Assembly: GCA_017303935.1 (NCBI GenBank)
Contig: JAFLBD010000002.1
Span: 850,784 to 914,783, forward strand
Reading direction: 5' to 3'
DNA: 64,000 bases
DNA from: Armatimonadota bacterium
GTDB taxonomy: Bacteria; Armatimonadota; Fimbriimonadia; Fimbriimonadales; Fimbriimonadaceae
In this document: positions 16,982 through 26,233 of the stretch, one piece after another
Position numbering within the stretch: the first letter of the stretch is position 1
Layout of the letters: each line of letters opens with the position of its first letter
Program-made: the position numbers and the translations under genes
The notes under the pieces: generated by a model
The model's database searches: none
Seen by the model: only the letters and a program-made list of their open reading frames with translations
What the model was told of the DNA's origin: nothing

Positions 16982-17530
16982 GTGGAGCGTTGGAGTCGCC
17001 TGAGTCGCGAAGTTAGAGTGCTTGGAACATCTGGGATTGCCGCGGTCTTGGTCTCAATCGGATTGCAGATCGCACCTCTTCCCGGTCTCTATCGGTACGG
17101 GCATCTCCTTATCGGTCAACCCTTCAGTGCCTGGAAGTGTAATGCGAGTGAATACACCGCTATCACGCGTTGCCGAGGACCGCAAAATGAGGACTTTTAC
17201 TTAGCACGGTCCGAACAAGAACTTCAAAGGCTTACAGGAATGCGTTCGCAATCACTATCGAATATCATAGGCGGCCCGATGGTTCTTCCATGGGCAGAGG
17301 CGACGATTACGCGGCAAGGTAAATATGATCTGCTCCAACTGCCGACTGAGGGTTTCTACGCAATCACTGAAGTCAAATCAGGCAAAACTTCGATCCATCA
17401 ACTTGAGACAAGTATCCATGCCTGGCATCCGTATTCGATGTTAATTGGATTTGTTGGGATTTTCTTGCTGTGGCTTTGCCGAGGATTTTACAAACTGGAT
17501 GCGATTAGCTTAAACGGGTCCAGGTCTTAG
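16982..17530 (+). CDS. Hypothetical small membrane protein
   Basis: A 182-residue protein with a hydrophobic N-terminal segment (GIAAVLVSIGLQIAPLPGL) and a C-terminal one (YSMLIGFVGIFLLWLC), leaving about 100 residues between them on the far side of the membrane. The central domain has two Cys residues flanking YTAITR that may form a disulfide. I know no family match. The GTG start is weakly supported; an internal GTG at about 17009 is an alternative. It stands alone between the divergent barrel gene and a convergent lipoprotein. Confidence 0.5.
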   Translation: MERWSRLSREVRVLGTSGIAAVLVSIGLQIAPLPGLYRYGHLLIGQPFSAWKCNASEYTAITRCRGPQNEDFYLARSEQELQRLTGMRSQSLSNIIGGPMVLPWAEATITRQGKYDLLQLPTEGFYAITEVKSGKTSIHQLETSIHAWHPYSMLIGFVGIFLLWLCRGFYKLDAISLNGSRS

Positions 17531-17618
17531 AAAGTAAATTCCTGCAGTCTGGGACGAAAATGCAAACCGAGTAGAGCAGTTACGAACTCCCCTGCAAACT
17601 CGAGATTCCTACTTTGGG

Positions 17619-17888
17619 CTACTTCTCAACGATGGTCACAATGTTGCTGCATCTGGCCGCGACCATTTTGTTTCCAGTGTCCAAGATCACCCATTGCGAA
17701 TCAGCCTGAACGATCTTCCCGCTGATTTCGTCTTTTCGCACTTCCGAGGTAGTCGCGGTAGTGATGACGGTGGGCTTTAGGTTGACTTGGACCTCTTTGC
17801 CGATCAACGGAGTTAGGCTCGTGCGGGCGGCGGGCTCCCCACAACTGAAAAGCACAGGAAGCAAAACTAACGCGAACACCCGTCTCAT
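17619..17888 (-). CDS. Small predicted lipoprotein
   Basis: An 89-residue protein from ATG 17888. MRRVFALVLLPVLFSCGEPA is a lipoprotein signal with the lipobox LFSC, so Cys16 should be lipidated. The mature part (about 73 residues) looks like a single small beta-domain (GKEVQVNLKP, ISGKIVQADSQWVILDTG), similar in character to an SH3-like or Sm-like fold. A longer frame from 17954 would bury the signal peptide and is rejected. The function is unknown. Confidence 0.6.
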   Translation of the reverse strand: MRRVFALVLLPVLFSCGEPAARTSLTPLIGKEVQVNLKPTVITTATTSEVRKDEISGKIVQADSQWVILDTGNKMVAARCSNIVTIVEK

Positions 17889-18007
17889 GAATCCTATTAT
17901 GTGCACAAGATTGCACTCAAAAGACGCTTGCCCATCCTGACGAAGTTGCCCCAAATCTGACTTTGGGACAGATTGGGCCCCGCGATGCGGGACAAAATAG
18001 AAGGTAG

Positions 18008-19123
18008 ATGATCACTGCTCTCGCTCTCGCTTCGCTCGCGCATATCCAGCCAGCAACGTGCAGTTGCCACGCGTTTCTCCCCCAAGTAGAACTGTTGCCA
18101 GCGCTAGGGATTGTGCCAGATCCGACACACGAAGACCTCCCGAACAACCCTGCCGAACCGAACCTGGTCAATGTACGGCAGCTGACTTTTGGCGGGCAAA
18201 ATGCCGAGGCGTACTGGAATGTGGATGGCACCAAGATCGTCTATCAATCGCGCCAGCCGAACTTCCCGGACGAACAGATTTTCACCATGAACCCCGACGG
18301 TTCCGAGAAGACGCTCGTGAGCACTGGGCTCGGGCGATGCTCCTGTAGCTACTTCTCTCCCGATGGAAAATGGATCTATTTCAGCTCGACTCACGAGTTC
18401 AATCGTGGTGCACAAGAGCACCCAGACATGAGCAAGGGCTATGTTTGGGTTGTGAATCCTTGGTTCACGTTGTACCGCTCGCCGGCAGTTTGGACTGGCG
18501 ACGGGCCACGTCCGGTTGAGAGAGTTCTGCGCCGATTTGGCTACATCGCCGAGACCACAATTGCGCCCAACGGCCAGTACATGACGTTCACTGGCGGGTT
18601 CGATGGCGACCTCGATATTTACCGCGCCGATCTGGATGGTGGCAACGTTCGCCGACTGACCGACGAAGTCGGCTATGACGGTGGACCATTTGTAAGCTGG
18701 GATAGTAAGAAGATCGTTTTTCGCCGCGATCTGATCGAGAGCAAAGAAGAATTGCACGATTATCAGGAGCTCTTTAAGCAGAATATGGTCCGCCCTGGCA
18801 AGCTCGAAATCTGGATCATGAACGCAGACGGATCGGGCAAGAAGCAGCTGACCAATCTAAAATCGGCTTCGTTTGCCCCGTTCATGCACCCGAACGGAAA
18901 GACGATTGTTTTCAGTTCGAACTACGGTGACCCGAAGGGAAGGGAGTTCGACATCTTCGCGATCGATGCGAACGGAAAGAACTTGCGACAAATCACCAAG
19001 ACACCGGAGTTTGATGGCTTCCCGATGTTCTCAAGAGACGGCAAGAAGCTGATTTTTGCCTCGAATCGCAACGGCAAGGTGAAGGGCGAAACCAACATCT
19101 TTGTCTGCGATTGGAAGGACTAG
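18008..19123 (+). CDS. TolB-like WD40/PD40 beta-propeller protein
   Basis: A 371-residue exported protein; a short hydrophobic N-terminus (ITALALASLAHIQPA) precedes the mature part. Repeated PD40 blades are easy to see: YWNVDGTKIVYQSR, FSPDGKWIYFSS, WDSKKIVFRRD, MHPNGKTIVFSS, FSRDGKKLIFASNRNGK, interleaved with DGS/ANGKN turns. Such periplasmic propellers bind peptides or sugars, like the C-terminal domain of TolB, but the TolB N-terminal domain is missing. The stop abuts the TTG of the next gene, so the two are probably one transcript. Confidence 0.8.
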   Translation: MITALALASLAHIQPATCSCHAFLPQVELLPALGIVPDPTHEDLPNNPAEPNLVNVRQLTFGGQNAEAYWNVDGTKIVYQSRQPNFPDEQIFTMNPDGSEKTLVSTGLGRCSCSYFSPDGKWIYFSSTHEFNRGAQEHPDMSKGYVWVVNPWFTLYRSPAVWTGDGPRPVERVLRRFGYIAETTIAPNGQYMTFTGGFDGDLDIYRADLDGGNVRRLTDEVGYDGGPFVSWDSKKIVFRRDLIESKEELHDYQELFKQNMVRPGKLEIWIMNADGSGKKQLTNLKSASFAPFMHPNGKTIVFSSNYGDPKGREFDIFAIDANGKNLRQITKTPEFDGFPMFSRDGKKLIFASNRNGKVKGETNIFVCDWKD

Positions 19124-19969
19124 TTGCTGGCTAGCCGTGTGCTGATGGTCCGCCCAGACCACTTCGGATTTCATGCCGAAGCTGGAGAAACTAACGCGTT
19201 CCAGACGACTGGGCGAACGGATCGTGTGGTCGCCGAGTTCGATGGTCTCGTCGCGGAATTGCGGGCAAACGGTATTCGCGTGGAAGTCGTTTCCCCGCGC
19301 TCCAACTCACCGGATTCGGTGTTTCCGAACAACTGGTTGGCGACTTTTGAGGAAGGACGTGCCGTACTCTTTCCTATGGCGACGGCATTGCGCCGACAAG
19401 AAGTCGATCGACTGCTGGTGAGTGATTTAGGATATGCCAATGTCACAGATTGGACGGAGCGCGCCGAGCGAGGTGTGTTCTTAGAAGGCACCGGGAGTTT
19501 GGTGCTGGACCGGTGGAATCACACGGCGTTTCTGTGCCGCTCGCCGAGGTCAGATGAAAGATTGGCGGCGGAAATTTGTTCGCAATTTTCTCCGAATTAT
19601 GACTTGGTCGCTTTTGATGCCGTCGACCAAGAGGGAGTTCCGATCTATCACACGAACGTGATGCTTTCGGTGGGTAGAAGTTATGCCGTGGTTTGCACCG
19701 AGAGCATGCCGGATGCTTCAATCTTAGTTGACCGACTCGTTGAAAAACAGATCATTGAGATATCTATCGAGCAGATGAATCATTTTTGCGGGAATATTTT
19801 GCAATTAAACGGTCCGATACTGGTCATGTCGTCCCGAGCGATAGATGCGTTCACGGATCAACAGAAAAAACAGCTAGAAAATCACGGAAAAATAGTTTCT
19901 GCCGACCTGGAGCAGATCGAAAATGTCGGCGGTGGATCCGCGCGGTGCATGATCGCCGAGCTATTCTGA
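19124..19969 (+). CDS. ctlX: CtlX-type amidinohydrolase (arginine deiminase/DDAH superfamily)
   Basis: A 281-residue pentein-fold enzyme. MVRPDHFGFHAEAGETNAFQ in the N-terminal region is characteristic of CtlX, proposed to act in citrulline use. The catalytic His lies in YHTNVMLSVG (about residue 183) and the catalytic Cys275 in GGGSARCMIAELF, the usual C-terminal position in DDAH-like enzymes. SPDSVFPNNW supplies the substrate-binding Asp/Asn loop. TTG at 19124 directly follows the stop of the propeller gene. Exact substrate (citrulline, dimethylarginine or another guanidine) is not decidable here. Confidence 0.82.
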   Translation: MLASRVLMVRPDHFGFHAEAGETNAFQTTGRTDRVVAEFDGLVAELRANGIRVEVVSPRSNSPDSVFPNNWLATFEEGRAVLFPMATALRRQEVDRLLVSDLGYANVTDWTERAERGVFLEGTGSLVLDRWNHTAFLCRSPRSDERLAAEICSQFSPNYDLVAFDAVDQEGVPIYHTNVMLSVGRSYAVVCTESMPDASILVDRLVEKQIIEISIEQMNHFCGNILQLNGPILVMSSRAIDAFTDQQKKQLENHGKIVSADLEQIENVGGGSARCMIAELF

Positions 19970-21496
19970 CTTCGCTGGGGAGAATGATTCAACGTCAAAC
20001 TCAATCCGGCGATTTTGGAATCGTCCGAACTCGGTCTCATTAGACGCGATCGGTTTGTCGGCGCCCATGCCCTCGGCTCTGACCTCAGAGTCTTCAACAC
20101 CAAGTCGTTTCAAGAAGTCGACCACTGCTTGCGCTCGCTTCAAACTCAAAGCCTTATTGGACTCCGGATTTCCGGTTGAATCGCTGTGCCCGATCACAAC
20201 CAGAGTGGATCTTGGCTTGACGTAGTCCATCAATTCCGCCGCAAGCGAGAGGATTTTGCGATTGAAATCGGGAATTTCTGCGCTGCCAACCTTGAAGTTG
20301 ATCGTCTGCAAGTTCAACCCAGCAATCAATTGGGCCGGAGTAGTCTCTTTCTTCCTCACCAGTCGGTCCAAGGCTTCGTATGCGCGAGAATTATTAGTTC
20401 GAGCTACTTCCTCAGGGTCGTAAACCACGACCGTCATGTCTTCTGCCACAAGATTTTGAAGGGATTCAAATTCCGATTGAGGCATCTCTCCGACGATCAT
20501 CAACGTGTTGCCAACAAATTGCAGTTCTAGCCCGGGTTTAAGGTAATCCGCGATGATGGCTCGAAGGTACTTCGACCATTTCTGATCCCCGACGCCCATA
20601 TCTACTTCCAGATCGCCCCGCTTTGCACCTGAGTCAGTCAGGATTTTTTGTAAGCGTTCCTTATCATTCGTTTCTTTGACGATTCCGGTGAAGGAGATTT
20701 CACCGCGCTTGTTCATCAAAGTCAGCGCAGACGGTTCCAAGGCAGAAGTTGCAGTAGCAGATGCGACCGCGGTTTCTCTCGGTTCCTGCGTTGATCCGTT
20801 CGTGGAAGCAACCGCCGATGGCGAAGCAACCGGCGCACGATTTGGCCGGCTCACCGAAAAGTATCCAACCAGCCCGACGATCGTTGCGAGTACGAGCGGC
20901 GTTCGCGCAATGAGCCAAAAATCAGAGCCGCTCTTCACCGGTCTGGCCGCGATCCGAGTATCCGGCGAAGTCACGGGCATTTCGTTAGAATCGATCTCGA
21001 CTGCAGCGTGGGTTGGTAGTGGTTCCCGGTGACGCACCGGCTCACTTCTTGGCCGGACGACCGGCTTCTTCGTGGAATCCACAGGCTTGGCCGTGTGAGT
21101 GTGCGTGCTCGTAAAATAGCCCGTCGCCCAAGCAGGAATGCTCGCGGGGATGTCCGCATTGATCGAAAGTTGATCGATGATTTGAGGCAAGGTAAAAGCG
21201 CAAATCTCAGCGAATGTGTCCCGATGAATCCCGCATTGATCCCCCGCAGATTCCAGCCAGCTGGCACCAAAAAGGTCGAAAATCGTCTCCTCAGAGATCG
21301 CTTGATTGGGGCCATAACCGATCCAACTCCGAACCATTTCGTCATAGCCGCGAGCCTGGAGGTCTTCAATCAGCCCGCGATATCCGCCGGAATAGTCGGT
21401 CGCAATGTGGGTAAGCAATGCATTGATTGCTGGTCCGGCATTAGCACCGATTCCAAAGTGCTGGGCAACCTCCTTTGTAAGCTGATCTAAAAACAT
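19961..21496 (-). CDS. OmpA-family protein with N-terminal DUF937/YidB-like domain
   Basis: A 511-residue protein in three parts. Residues 1-120 resemble DUF937/YidB (LTHIATDYSGGYRGLIEDLQ, later WIGYGPNQAISEETI). A Pro/Arg-rich linker leads to one membrane segment (about 190-212, TPLVLATIVGLVGYF). After it come a BON-like region (FTGIVKETNDKERLQKIL) and a C-terminal OmpA peptidoglycan-binding domain (VVIGHSDSTGNPESN, later QNRRIEFDV). The order suggests a cytoplasmic DUF937 domain tethered across the inner membrane to the cell wall. It overlaps the end of the CtlX gene by 9 bases on the opposite strand and is divergent from the sigma factor. Confidence 0.82.
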   Translation of the reverse strand: MFLDQLTKEVAQHFGIGANAGPAINALLTHIATDYSGGYRGLIEDLQARGYDEMVRSWIGYGPNQAISEETIFDLFGASWLESAGDQCGIHRDTFAEICAFTLPQIIDQLSINADIPASIPAWATGYFTSTHTHTAKPVDSTKKPVVRPRSEPVRHREPLPTHAAVEIDSNEMPVTSPDTRIAARPVKSGSDFWLIARTPLVLATIVGLVGYFSVSRPNRAPVASPSAVASTNGSTQEPRETAVASATATSALEPSALTLMNKRGEISFTGIVKETNDKERLQKILTDSGAKRGDLEVDMGVGDQKWSKYLRAIIADYLKPGLELQFVGNTLMIVGEMPQSEFESLQNLVAEDMTVVVYDPEEVARTNNSRAYEALDRLVRKKETTPAQLIAGLNLQTINFKVGSAEIPDFNRKILSLAAELMDYVKPRSTLVVIGHSDSTGNPESNKALSLKRAQAVVDFLKRLGVEDSEVRAEGMGADKPIASNETEFGRFQNRRIEFDVESFSPAKSE

Positions 21497-21614
21497 GGTG
21501 CAACAGGCACAATCAACAGGTGATGTACTACTAGTTTGGACGCGGAAAAACTCAAACTGTTAGCAAACTCTGCACATATGGCAAAAATTACAGGGAAGGT
21601 AGACTCTGCAAACT

Positions 21615-22181
21615 ATGCTGTTCCGAAAAGGGAACTCCAGTAAAGACCGATTCGAAAAGATGGTTGAACAGGTGTTTCCGGCACTGTTTGGAACGGCCCT
21701 GCGCCTCACCCGAGACCGCGAAGATGCGCACGACCTCACCCAAGAAGCGGTCGTTCGAGCCTACGAGGCGTTCGACAAGTTCGACGGGCGGAATTTCAAA
21801 GCGTGGATGCTTCGCATCCTCACGAACCTCTATATAAATAGGTATCGCCAAAAGAAGCGGGAGAGCCCGAGCGATTCCCTGGAAGAAGAGCACGTCCTCG
21901 AACCAGTCGCTCCAGAAGGCGAGATACCAGACCGAGCCCTATTTGACAACCTCGTCGAAAGCGAAGTAGAACAAGCGCTTGGCAAACTGCCCGCCGATTT
22001 CCGAACAACAGTCCTGCTCTCCGATGTGGAAGGCATGACTTATGAGGAGATCGCCGAGGCGACGAAGGTTCCAATCGGAACGGTTCGATCAAGACTAGCA
22101 AGAGGACGGGCAATTTTGCGAAGAGAATTGGAACTCTACGCCAAAGAACGTGGTTACATACGACAGGACGAAACAGAATGA
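21615..22181 (+). CDS. ECF RNA polymerase sigma factor
   Basis: A 188-residue sigma-70 factor of the extracytoplasmic-function class. Region 2 spans about 15-85 (LRLTRDREDAHDLTQEAVVR, then FKAWMLRILTNLYINRYR). Region 4 spans 115-170 (LPADFRTTVLLSDVEGMTYE and VPIGTVRSRLARGRAILRR). Region 3 is absent, as in all ECF factors. The stop overlaps the next start (ATGA), whose product looks like its anti-sigma factor. Confidence 0.93.
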   Translation: MLFRKGNSSKDRFEKMVEQVFPALFGTALRLTRDREDAHDLTQEAVVRAYEAFDKFDGRNFKAWMLRILTNLYINRYRQKKRESPSDSLEEEHVLEPVAPEGEIPDRALFDNLVESEVEQALGKLPADFRTTVLLSDVEGMTYEEIAEATKVPIGTVRSRLARGRAILRRELELYAKERGYIRQDETE

Positions 22182-22861
22182 GTGAGTTTTTGGATATACA
22201 CGCGCTAGCCGACGAGCAGCTTTCCGCAGAAGAAGCCACCAGGCTTCAATCTGCCATGCAATCCAATCCACAGCTTTCTGCCGAATACCATTCTGTTCTT
22301 CTCCTCAAAACCACCCTAAAGCGCGGCTGCCAGAACCAACACGATGAAGCGTGCTGGCAGGCCTGCCGTGCTCGGCTGAATGCACTCGAAAGATCCGACC
22401 GAGCAGGCAACTTCGTCGCCCGCTACGGCTGGGCGATGTGTGGTTCGCTCGTGCTCCTCATCGGTGCTGCTGGCGTCATTTCCAGGCAGTCCGGCGCGCG
22501 AACCATGGACCCGTCGCAGATCAGTCAGTACGCCTCTGTGCTCAACGGCGGAAGCCGCGATGCCACCGCCAAAAGGTACAACGACTGGCTAAACCGAAGC
22601 TGGCAAGTCAAGAACGTCGCGGGCGGAACCTACAACGGCCTGCAGATCGTGCGCTACGATCTCGCCGATAACTTTGGCAATTTCTCGCTCTACGTGATTC
22701 CCGGAGTATCTCGAATCGAAGGCTCGGACCGAGGCCAATGCTTCCGCCAAGTTCACGGTCAAAACTGTGTGAGCTGGGTCTCCAACGGAACCGGTCTCAT
22801 GATCGTGGGTTCGCGCTCACAGTCTGAGCTCCAGGCGCTCGCCGAAAAACTTCAACGATAG
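22178..22861 (+). CDS. Putative anti-sigma factor (membrane-anchored)
   Basis: A 227-residue protein. The N-terminus (FLDIHALADEQLSAEEATRL, then QSNPQLSAEY) is the helical anti-sigma fold seen in ChrR/RsiW-type proteins, but the HxxxCxxC zinc site is not complete. A single membrane segment (WAMCGSLVLLIGAAGVI) follows around residues 85-102, then an extracytoplasmic domain of about 120 residues with two Cys (GQCFRQVHGQNCVSWV). Four-base overlap with the sigma gene shows coupled synthesis, as usual for a sigma/anti-sigma pair. Confidence 0.75.
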   Translation: MSEFLDIHALADEQLSAEEATRLQSAMQSNPQLSAEYHSVLLLKTTLKRGCQNQHDEACWQACRARLNALERSDRAGNFVARYGWAMCGSLVLLIGAAGVISRQSGARTMDPSQISQYASVLNGGSRDATAKRYNDWLNRSWQVKNVAGGTYNGLQIVRYDLADNFGNFSLYVIPGVSRIEGSDRGQCFRQVHGQNCVSWVSNGTGLMIVGSRSQSELQALAEKLQR

Positions 22862-22965
22862 AGTGCGCTGGCCCTTTAGGTCAGCCGCCTCTCTGCCAAT
22901 CATATCCATAAGCCCGTAAATTTTCTGGGATTTCGCCAGAAACGTTAGCTTAAAAAGGATTGGCA

Positions 22966-24843
22966 TTGAAAACCACTTTCACTCGATTCGTTCGCGCCGC
23001 TGCGCAATTGGTCCCAGATTTGGCATGGGTCAATATCGCCTTGGCGGCCTCCCTTTGGATCGCCGCCGATCAAGTCTGGAATCCAATCGTCGAATCGGAA
23101 TTCTTCAGCATGGCGCCAAGCGTTAATCTTGCCGCGCTCGTCGTGCTGACCTGGAGAGGAATCCACCGAATCCAAGCCCGATACCTCGGACTGTACGACC
23201 AGCTCAATCTCGCGATCGCCTCCAGCATCCTCACCGCCTTCGCCGCCGTCCGCTACTCCTTCCCAGAATCGATCAACAATCTCGGATTCTTACTTCTGTT
23301 TGGATTCAACGTTTTCGCCGGACTCACCGCCACTCGCGTTGCGATGCGAATGTGGAATTGGCGCATCTCTCCGCTCAATTCCAAGCGCACCGGTGAACGC
23401 AAGGTCCGAACGCTCATCGTTGGTGCCGGAGATGCCGGTGAATTCGTCTTGCGCGAACTCGGAAGAGCAAACGAACGAAATCGAATTGTCATGGGGTTCG
23501 TCGACGACGACCCTGCCAAGAGGAACCTGATCATCCAAGGGGTTCGCGTGCTAGGGAACGTCGCCGAAATCCCGATGCTCACCGATAACCTGAACATCGA
23601 CGAGATTCTCATCTGCATCCCAAGCGCGCAAGGCGACACCATGCGCCGGATCAGCGATATCTGTATCAAAACCAACGTCCGAGTCCGAACCCTGCCAAGC
23701 GTCGCCGGATTGCTCAACGGACATTGGAATACCGCCAAGAACTTGCGCGAAATCGACGTCGAAGACCTCCTTCGCCGAGAACCTGCCGAAGTCGATCCAA
23801 ACGTCGTGGCCAGCATCACCACCGGCGAATCGGTGCTCGTCACCGGAGGTGGAGGATCTATCGGTTCGGAACTCTCTCGCCAGGTCGCACGGCTCAGTCC
23901 AGCGCGACTGACCATCCTCGGCAAGGGCGAAAACAGCCTTTACGAAATCGAACAAGAACTCGTCCAGACTTCAGCGCTCGCACCAAGCTGCGTCGTCGCT
24001 GATGTGCGAAACCAGGATTCGATGGAATACGCGTTCCAAAAATTCCGCCCGACCGTCGTCTTCCACGCCGCGGCCCACAAGCACGTCCCGCTCATGCAAT
24101 CGAACCCGATCGAAGCGATTCGAAACAACGTCTTCGGAACCAAGTGCGCGGTCACCACATCCATCAAACACGGCGTCAATCGCTTCGTTCTGATCTCGAC
24201 CGACAAAGCGGTGAATCCGACTAGCGTAATGGGAGCCACCAAGCGCGTGGCAGAAATGATCGTCGGCGCCTATGCCAACACCAGCGATACCAAATTCGCT
24301 GTGGTTCGGTTTGGCAACGTCTTAGGTTCTCGTGGGTCGCTGATTCCGCTTCTCAAGAATCAAATCGCGCGGGGAGGGCCAGTGCGCATCACCCACCCAG
24401 ACATGACGCGCTACTTCATGACGATCCCAGAAGCGGTTCAGCTGATTTTGCAAGCGGGAGCGCAAGGCGATCGTGGGGAAGTGTTCATTCTAGATATGGG
24501 CGATCCGGTCAAGATCATCGACCTCGCCTACGACCTCATTCGGCTTCACGGCCTGGCGCCGCACGAGGATATCGAGGTCAAATTCGTGGGGCCACGCCCA
24601 GGCGAAAAGCTGCACGAAGAGCTGACCTACGGCAAAGAGGAATTGGTGCCCACTCAGCATCCAAAGATCAACATGGCGCACACGTCGCCCGTGGATTTGC
24701 CTTGGCTCCTCGGCGAGTTGGAACAACTCTCCGAGCTGTGTGAGCAAGGGGATCAGGACGCGGCGCAGCAGTTCTTGATGGAGCTCGCCTGGGGCAAGCA
24801 CAACCTCATGCCAGACAGTTGGGACAAACTCCGAGCGGCTTAG
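22966..24843 (+). CDS. CapD/FlaA1-like nucleoside-diphosphate sugar dehydratase (polysaccharide biosynthesis)
   Basis: A 625-residue inner-membrane enzyme. Four hydrophobic segments fill residues 20-135, followed by a CoA-binding-like Rossmann domain (VRTLIVGAGDAGEFVLREL) and an SDR domain (VLVTGGGGSIGSELSRQV near 290). STDKAVNPTSVMGATKR has the Met-x3-Lys active site of WbpM/CapD-type UDP-GlcNAc 4,6-dehydratases. It should make the first sugar nucleotide for a surface glycan. TTG 22966 is chosen because AAGGA ends 6 bases before it; an in-frame TTG at 22960 is too close to that site. Confidence 0.85.
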   Translation: MKTTFTRFVRAAAQLVPDLAWVNIALAASLWIAADQVWNPIVESEFFSMAPSVNLAALVVLTWRGIHRIQARYLGLYDQLNLAIASSILTAFAAVRYSFPESINNLGFLLLFGFNVFAGLTATRVAMRMWNWRISPLNSKRTGERKVRTLIVGAGDAGEFVLRELGRANERNRIVMGFVDDDPAKRNLIIQGVRVLGNVAEIPMLTDNLNIDEILICIPSAQGDTMRRISDICIKTNVRVRTLPSVAGLLNGHWNTAKNLREIDVEDLLRREPAEVDPNVVASITTGESVLVTGGGGSIGSELSRQVARLSPARLTILGKGENSLYEIEQELVQTSALAPSCVVADVRNQDSMEYAFQKFRPTVVFHAAAHKHVPLMQSNPIEAIRNNVFGTKCAVTTSIKHGVNRFVLISTDKAVNPTSVMGATKRVAEMIVGAYANTSDTKFAVVRFGNVLGSRGSLIPLLKNQIARGGPVRITHPDMTRYFMTIPEAVQLILQAGAQGDRGEVFILDMGDPVKIIDLAYDLIRLHGLAPHEDIEVKFVGPRPGEKLHEELTYGKEELVPTQHPKINMAHTSPVDLPWLLGELEQLSELCEQGDQDAAQQFLMELAWGKHNLMPDSWDKLRAA

Positions 24844-24879
24844 GAACCTACTCCCAAGCCGCCCACTTTGGCTAGCGAA

Positions 24880-26010
24880 TTAGCGCCTTTGGTGCTTCTT
24901 GCGTCGCCGGAGTGCGATGCCCACCAGCCCAACTCCGAGAACGATTAGTTCCGATGGCTCCGGCACTGGGGTGAGGAGGAGGTTAAATTTGTAGACACTC
25001 CCAACGTAGCCGGAAGCAATGATCTCTCTACGGTTATTAAATCCTTTGACCAAAAGTGCACTCACGCCAGCACTGTTTTGTAGGGTCGACGAAATATTTT
25101 GTAGTCCCATTGATTCTGACCAGAAATAGGCATATGAAATTCCATTCGTTACCCCAGTTACAACAACCTCCCCGTTATCATTGATGTAACTAAGTTCACT
25201 TAATGGATTCGCAACGGTTCTTCGGTTACCGATATCGATTTTCTGAACTAATTGACCAGAAGCGTTCCAGATTGCCAGGAATCTTCGTGTGGAGTTGCTG
25301 ATTACGCCACTGATCATGCCGCTGGAGTTGATGCTACTAGCAACTCCGAAATGCCCCGCAACGGCAATGGTGGTGTAGCTACCATCAGGATTCCACCGAA
25401 TCGGATTGAAATTTACACAGCCGACTATGGTCCCAGCTTCATCGATGTCTCTGGCCAAGTTGTAACCGTCCCAGTATCCGGGATCAAGTAGTGCGCTACT
25501 ACTCGGTGAGTAGTACATCGCCTTGCCGATTGTGCCGTTGGAATTGTCCGGTCCGCCATATTCTGCTCGCCCGACCGCCATATGGGAACTATTCATCGCA
25601 TAGGATTGGAATTCGTAGTTCTGCCCGTTGTCTTCAACAAGTAGATCCGACATTCCCACTCCAGGAGTCCAATAGCTCATTTTGGTTCGGCCAGATCCGG
25701 GTAGTGGATTGCCATAAACGACCACATCTCCGGCTTCGTTTATTCCTCCTGTGTTGAAGTACTGATGTTGGTGAACCGACTGAGGAGCGAATTCCACTTG
25801 ACCATTGGTGTTGACTCGGTAGACACCCTGCGACGTTTGGCCCTTAGCTGACATCTGACCCGCGTTGTTGATGCCAGAAATGTACACAGCGCTCTCGCCA
25901 GGCAATGCCACCTCACGCATTGACCAAGTCAGCGCAAGCGACTGGGAACAGAGTGCAACCGCACACGCAACCACCAGTAACCTCGTCCTCAACGCAAAGC
26001 CCATCCCCAT
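24880..26010 (-). CDS. PEP-CTERM surface protein with HAF-type repeats
   Basis: About 376 residues. A signal peptide (FALRTRLLVVACAVALCSQS) leads a mature part of imperfect repeats of the type GINNAGQMSAKG, GGINEAGDVVVYG, DIDEAGTIVGC, SINSSGMISGVIS and YINDNGEVVVTG, the pattern of HAF extracellular repeats. The C-terminus VPEPSELIVLGVGLVGIALR plus a basic tail is a PEP-CTERM signal, processed by an exosortase. The start is uncertain: the frame runs to 26043, and MGMGF at 26010 gives a better signal peptide. No exosortase lies in this window. Confidence 0.82.
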   Translation of the reverse strand: MGMGFALRTRLLVVACAVALCSQSLALTWSMREVALPGESAVYISGINNAGQMSAKGQTSQGVYRVNTNGQVEFAPQSVHQHQYFNTGGINEAGDVVVYGNPLPGSGRTKMSYWTPGVGMSDLLVEDNGQNYEFQSYAMNSSHMAVGRAEYGGPDNSNGTIGKAMYYSPSSSALLDPGYWDGYNLARDIDEAGTIVGCVNFNPIRWNPDGSYTTIAVAGHFGVASSINSSGMISGVISNSTRRFLAIWNASGQLVQKIDIGNRRTVANPLSELSYINDNGEVVVTGVTNGISYAYFWSESMGLQNISSTLQNSAGVSALLVKGFNNRREIIASGYVGSVYKFNLLLTPVPEPSELIVLGVGLVGIALRRRKKHQRR

Positions 26011-26111
26011 CAGTATATGACGAAACCGCCAGACACACAACAAGAAGCGTGCCGATTAGCAACAAAGCAATGGAAGGTAAGAACGAGAAGGTGGTCCGAA
26101 GAAAGTGAGAA

Positions 26112-26187
<76 letters not shown>

Positions 26188-26233
26188 GAATCGGACCCAA
26201 CGATTATACCCGCACGGACGGTATTCTGAGCCA

